Shown in pieces: positions 60,286-64,000 of a stretch of DNA of 64,000 nt. Under the pieces are notes generated by a model, which worked only from the letters and a program-made list of their open reading frames with translations, was not told the origin of the DNA and did no database searches. The DNA is taken from contig NC_092677.1 in the NCBI RefSeq assembly GCF_964355755.1, forward strand, positions 13,230,601 to 13,294,600, given 5' to 3'. Position 1 is the stretch's first letter. Each line of letters begins with the position of its first letter. The position numbers were made by a program, and so were the translations under genes. This DNA is from Antedon mediterranea. Taxonomy: Eukaryota > Echinodermata > Crinoidea > Comatulida > Antedonidae.

Positions 60286-61374
60286 AAATTTAGAGTTAAA
60301 TAAATAGAAATATTAAAATTAACCAGATCAAACATACTGTAGTATGAACGCAGACCGCGTCAGATATTTACATCTGGATATAATGATACATAGTTCTTAC
60401 CTTTCTACTTGCCTACTTGATTTATTTTTGTATTATACCTAACCGTGATGCTATTTGTAATTACTGTATTTTAATTACATTGCTATTATATTACTACTAA
60501 TTTGTATGATTTGATGAATTTACTTTGAAGACAAACTTTTACTGAATGTTTGAATACACGGGAAAAAAATTAACCTAATTTCAAAATCCTCTGATAAAAG
60601 CCACTATTTCACACTGTAACCTTGAATTATTAAGAAATCTAAAAAAATAATTCGCAAGTTTTCAACTATTTGTGACACAATTGTACCGCACACAACCCTC
60701 AAAAGTCAATCTCTACTGGGTTTCACTAGCAGGAAACCTAATTATGATTTTAAAAACAGCGATTTATGACATTTAAATTAATAAATGTAAACAGTTTTAG
60801 TATGAAACATCTTGATCCTTCAAGATCACTTTTTTTCAATTGTCGGTTTTGAATTTAAAATAAACTTTTTTTTACGTTTAGAAGTCATCTGGGTTACAAA
60901 AACCTTAAAAAATTAACTGGGCTCGCCAACAGCGATCGCAAGACAGGAAACTTAAATTATGTCATACTTTTTGATTTTTGTCATGTTGATGTGATGTCTT
61001 TTTAAAGAAATAAAACTGAAATAAACTTAACAGTTGTTGTTTTTTCTCAAGGACATCTTTGCATTTTTTTTATAGATTTTAATCTTTTTTTAAATGTGAC
61101 AAATTTTAGGTCAAATATTTGTTGAGATGTTTAAAAAAGGAAAGAATAAAACTATAGAAAGTTGATTTTTTGACATTTTTGGATGTCATTAAAAAAAAAA
61201 TTTGTAACAAAAGCGTTAATCGAGTCTGAATACTTTTCTATTACATCGCTAACTTTAATGTGACCTGCTTGCGCTACAAAAGCATAATTCCATGCATCTG
61301 AATGTATCTTAAATAAGAGATGTAAATAAGAAAATATTATTTAATTATAATACGGCTTTACCATGTTGAGTAAT

Positions 61375-61748
61375 ACGGCTTTGCCACTTTGAAAGTTAAG
61401 CAACGTTGTGCTTGTATGGTTAGAGCTTGGATGGGAGACCATCTGGTAATATCGGGTGCTGTATATGGAGCTGCGGTCTTGTTAAGCATTTAAAATCAGC
61501 ACTGCTGACTCTTATGGCAGCACCTGCATCTAGTATCTGTACCTCAGACGTATTGGCTTATGCATTTCCTCTGGTCAAGGTGGACACTGGACGAGAGAAG
61601 CACTGGACGAGAGAAGCCCTTGATCAATGTTAGGACCAATCAAGGTGCTTTAAACAGTCCTGGCTTTGTTTGTATCAAACCTGTTAGTGGCGGTAATTAT
61701 CGCTGTTTGTTTCGATTGAATAAAATAAAAAATAAATAAAAATAAAAA
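61375..61748 (+). mobile_element. 5S-rRNA-derived SINE (SINE3-like)
   Basis: The head (about 61390-61466) is a diverged 5S rRNA 3' half. AAGTTAAGCA (61393-61402) is the 5S box A. TGGTTAGAGCTTGGATGGGA, continuing to GAGACC at 61440, covers the intermediate element and box C. GGGTGCTGTA follows the spacing of real 5S. It is joined to an unrelated body (GGTGGACACTGGACGAGAGA and following) with a short internal duplication (ACTGGACGAGAGAAGC twice) and an AATAAAATAAAAAATAAAT tail. A polymerase III promoter of type 1 fused to a tail with an A-rich end is the definition of a 5S SINE. The 5' half of 5S is missing or decayed. Confidence 0.82.
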
Positions 61749-62389
61749 TCTAAAGATAGAATAATCCTACAGTTATTAGCCAACATGAAAGGACAAAAGC
61801 AGCTTAATTAACCTACTGTCACCAAGAAGGTATGTACCGTGCCTCTAGAAAGTGGTGAACACTCAAGTAATATTTATATTAATAATAGTTAATAATATTT
61901 AGAAACATTACCAAAGGCACAATGAACAAATTAACCCAATTGAAATGATTTTGTCAACAAAAATTGAGACAAAATTATGAACAGTACTATTAATTGATTC
62001 AATGCCATAAATCACAATTAAACAAGGAATCAAATTATATATGTTGACAAATTGACAGTGAATGACAAAGAGAAAAAGGAAAATAGTGAGAGTGGTGGAA
62101 AAATATTACATTATAAACCTGAAAGACTTGCCATACAATAAGGTTAATTATACATGCCACTAGCCAAGTTTCTAAAAATGAAATAATCTTTCTGACAAAT
62201 GTTTTTGTACGTATTTTAAGATTTTAATAAATTTTGAAAAGTTGCCAAGTTGAAATGTAATAATGCAAACACCTACTGATGCCGTGTTCAACACAAGGGG
62301 CGCTAGTAGGTCTAGAGTCCAAGTTGCTGTTGACTTCTAATGATTAAGTCCATTTACTAAATATTAATTAATGAATATAATGCCAAGCT

Positions 62390-63035
62390 TCTTCTTCATG
62401 GTGCTTTTCCTTTTTTCCAGTGTTTTCTTCTATCCTTTCAATATTTTATTTTCTGGTTAATTCGTTTTTTTTTTCTTTTCATTGTTATTTTCTACGTTTC
62501 TTTTTTCCCTTACCCAATCACATGGTATGTCTTTCATTATTAAATATTATTTCCATACTTTCTATCTTTTTTTAACCTTTTCATTGTTTGCAGGCCTCTT
62601 TTCCAACATAATACCAAGCAACGATTGTCTGTTTCTTTTTTTCATTGTTATTGTTTTTCCTTCTTTTCCTTGTATCTTTCTTTTTTTTTGTTTTGCTTTC
62701 TAATATTTTTTTACCTCCTTCTTTCCCAACATAATGGCAAAACATTACTTTCTTCTATCATTTTTTGTCTCCTTTTGTTTTCTTCTTTTGTTATCTTTTA
62801 TCATTTTAATCTTTTATCTCTTTATTGATTTCTCAATACCTTTTCAATATCTTTATCGTCCATCTCTTTATTGTTTTTTATCTTTCTTCTCATTTTTTTC
62901 TTCTACTACTACTACATAGTTATTTCTACCTACATTGTCACTGTCGCATACACTCATTTAATATCTTTATCGTTTTACAATGTAAATATTTCTATCATGT
63001 TTACTTTTTTTATTTTCTGTAATTTTTCCCTTTTA
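62390..63035 (+). repeat. Long pyrimidine-rich tract with degenerate internal repeats
   Basis: About 640 bases with strong T/C bias on the + strand. Phrases recur imperfectly: TTCATTGTTATT, TTTCC(A/C)ACATAAT and AATATCTTTATCG. Several overlapping hydrophobic open frames (73, 67, 61 and 65 codons) are produced by the bias and are not genes. Confidence 0.75.
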
Positions 63036-64000
63036 TCTGTTATTTTATAATAAAAAAAAACAAATAAAAATGAAAAATACACACAAACAATATTTTGCCC
63101 TTCTGTTCTATCAATCTCAACAGATTTATACAATGAACTTGAATGTTACAAAGCCAATATTTGTCAGATCTCTCCTGCCAATAAATTGTGTTTTCTTGGA
63201 TGCATCATTTGATTCCTGTCAAATATGCTTCTCTGTGCTGCTGTGGTACACTATATTGACTATCAATCAATCAGATCTTTCCTTTCTATAATTGACATGA
63301 CCCAAAACTGTCACATATTTCCTTAATGAAATAGAACAAACTGGATTATGACAACAACCAGGGCACGGTTTATGAAACATTTCTTACAAATTGTGAAATA
63401 CCACCATCATTTTAAACCATATATCAATATTTTTTTATAAAAAAGATGCTACCATAATTATATCATTTAGTAAAAAATAAATTGTCACAAATGTTCATCT
63501 CGAGGGAAATCAGACAGCAAAAAAAAAAATGCTTTCCATGGGACGTCCCGGCCATCAAATGAAAATCAGTGACACATACATTACAAAAGTTTTATATAAA
63601 GTAAACTCAATTGGTGAAAACCAATATATAACGCGTAAAACAAATAAAATCTATCTATTTATATACCTATCAACATTTTCTTCTTTTTTCCAAATACTAG
63701 AATAGGACTAGATATTCATCATATTCATCAACTGCTTGTTGTCAATTTGACTAGTGATTTCTATTATAGTTTATAATTCATTTGTAATAAGACCACAAAA
63801 CATTTTTGTATTGTCAAATTTCTATAAGTAATGACAAAAAGAAGATATTAAATAACAAATTTAGAATCATGTGATTAATATCAGATGTCAGTTTTGACTA
63901 AATAGTGTTTGTGAGTTAAAACGAGTTATTAAGGGGTACTGGATGTGACATCAAAGGGCCTGTTTCATTTTACTCATTCAGTAAACACAAACATAGATGA

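Larger units (their letters stand above)
52593..64000. other. Gene desert downstream of tsh, last part
   Basis: No coding gene is supported. Identified contents are a high-complexity block (52870-53380), family E repeats at 54049 and 60010, family G at 55283, an hAT-like MITE at 57066, SINEs at 57268 and 61375, tandem repeats at 59231 and a pyrimidine-rich tract at 62390-63035. The end of the window (63040-64000) is plain AT-rich sequence with nothing recognisable. Confidence 0.6.

Noticed and set aside
61393-61466. Genuine 5S rRNA gene
   Set aside because: The 5' half is absent, several conserved positions differ, and the sequence runs directly into a SINE-like body and tail instead of a T-run terminator.

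Overview
The window is an AT-rich, intron-rich animal (metazoan) sequence with one gene that can be supported with confidence. That gene is a teashirt/TSHZ-family C2H2 zinc-finger transcription factor on the + strand. A 40-nt coding start (2036-2075, MPRRKQQ...) is separated by a 17.7-kb phase-1 intron from one very large coding exon (19809-23113). The two exons join in frame to give a 1114-residue protein. This short-first-exon, giant-second-exon layout and the MPRRKQQ start are typical of chordate TSHZ genes. The predicted protein has four Cx2Cx12Hx5H fingers, and I see no homeodomain. Together with 5S-derived and tRNA-derived SINEs and many foldback MITEs, this suggests a non-vertebrate deuterostome, most likely an echinoderm or another marine ambulacrarian. 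The exact species cannot be read from the sequence.

Layout. 1-2035: upstream DNA with two MITE copies, then a CG-containing 5' UTR/promoter-proximal stretch. 2036-2075: coding exon 1. 2076-19808: intron 1, with several non-autonomous DNA transposons (8512-8776, 8995-9262, 18339-18508), SINE pieces (about 7480 and 17195) and blocks of higher-complexity sequence that may be regulatory. 19809-23113: coding exon 2. 23114-23600: 3' UTR with a plausible poly(A) signal. 23601-64000: about 40 kb with no convincing protein-coding gene. It holds MITEs, SINEs (46.1, 46.8, 57.3 and 61.4 kb), a decayed L2/CR1-like LINE tail (28.8-29.1 kb), a 37-bp satellite (51.5-51.9 kb), a 668-bp GC-ended foldback element (51.9-52.6 kb), a 140-bp tandem repeat (59.2 kb) and long purine/pyrimidine-biased tracts. 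A transcription-factor gene flanked by a gene desert fits a developmental regulator with distributed enhancers, but no enhancer is demonstrated here.

The observations most worth a second look are: (i) the homeodomain-less, four-finger Teashirt protein with a C-terminal motif, PLxx(L/I/M)xxxV, that recurs four times; (ii) a nine-copy palindromic MITE family whose copies mostly carry CC(A/T)6GG (CArG-box-like, SRF-type) sequences around this gene; (iii) a 5S-rRNA-headed SINE; (iv) a dimeric 37/74-bp satellite abutting a foldback transposon.
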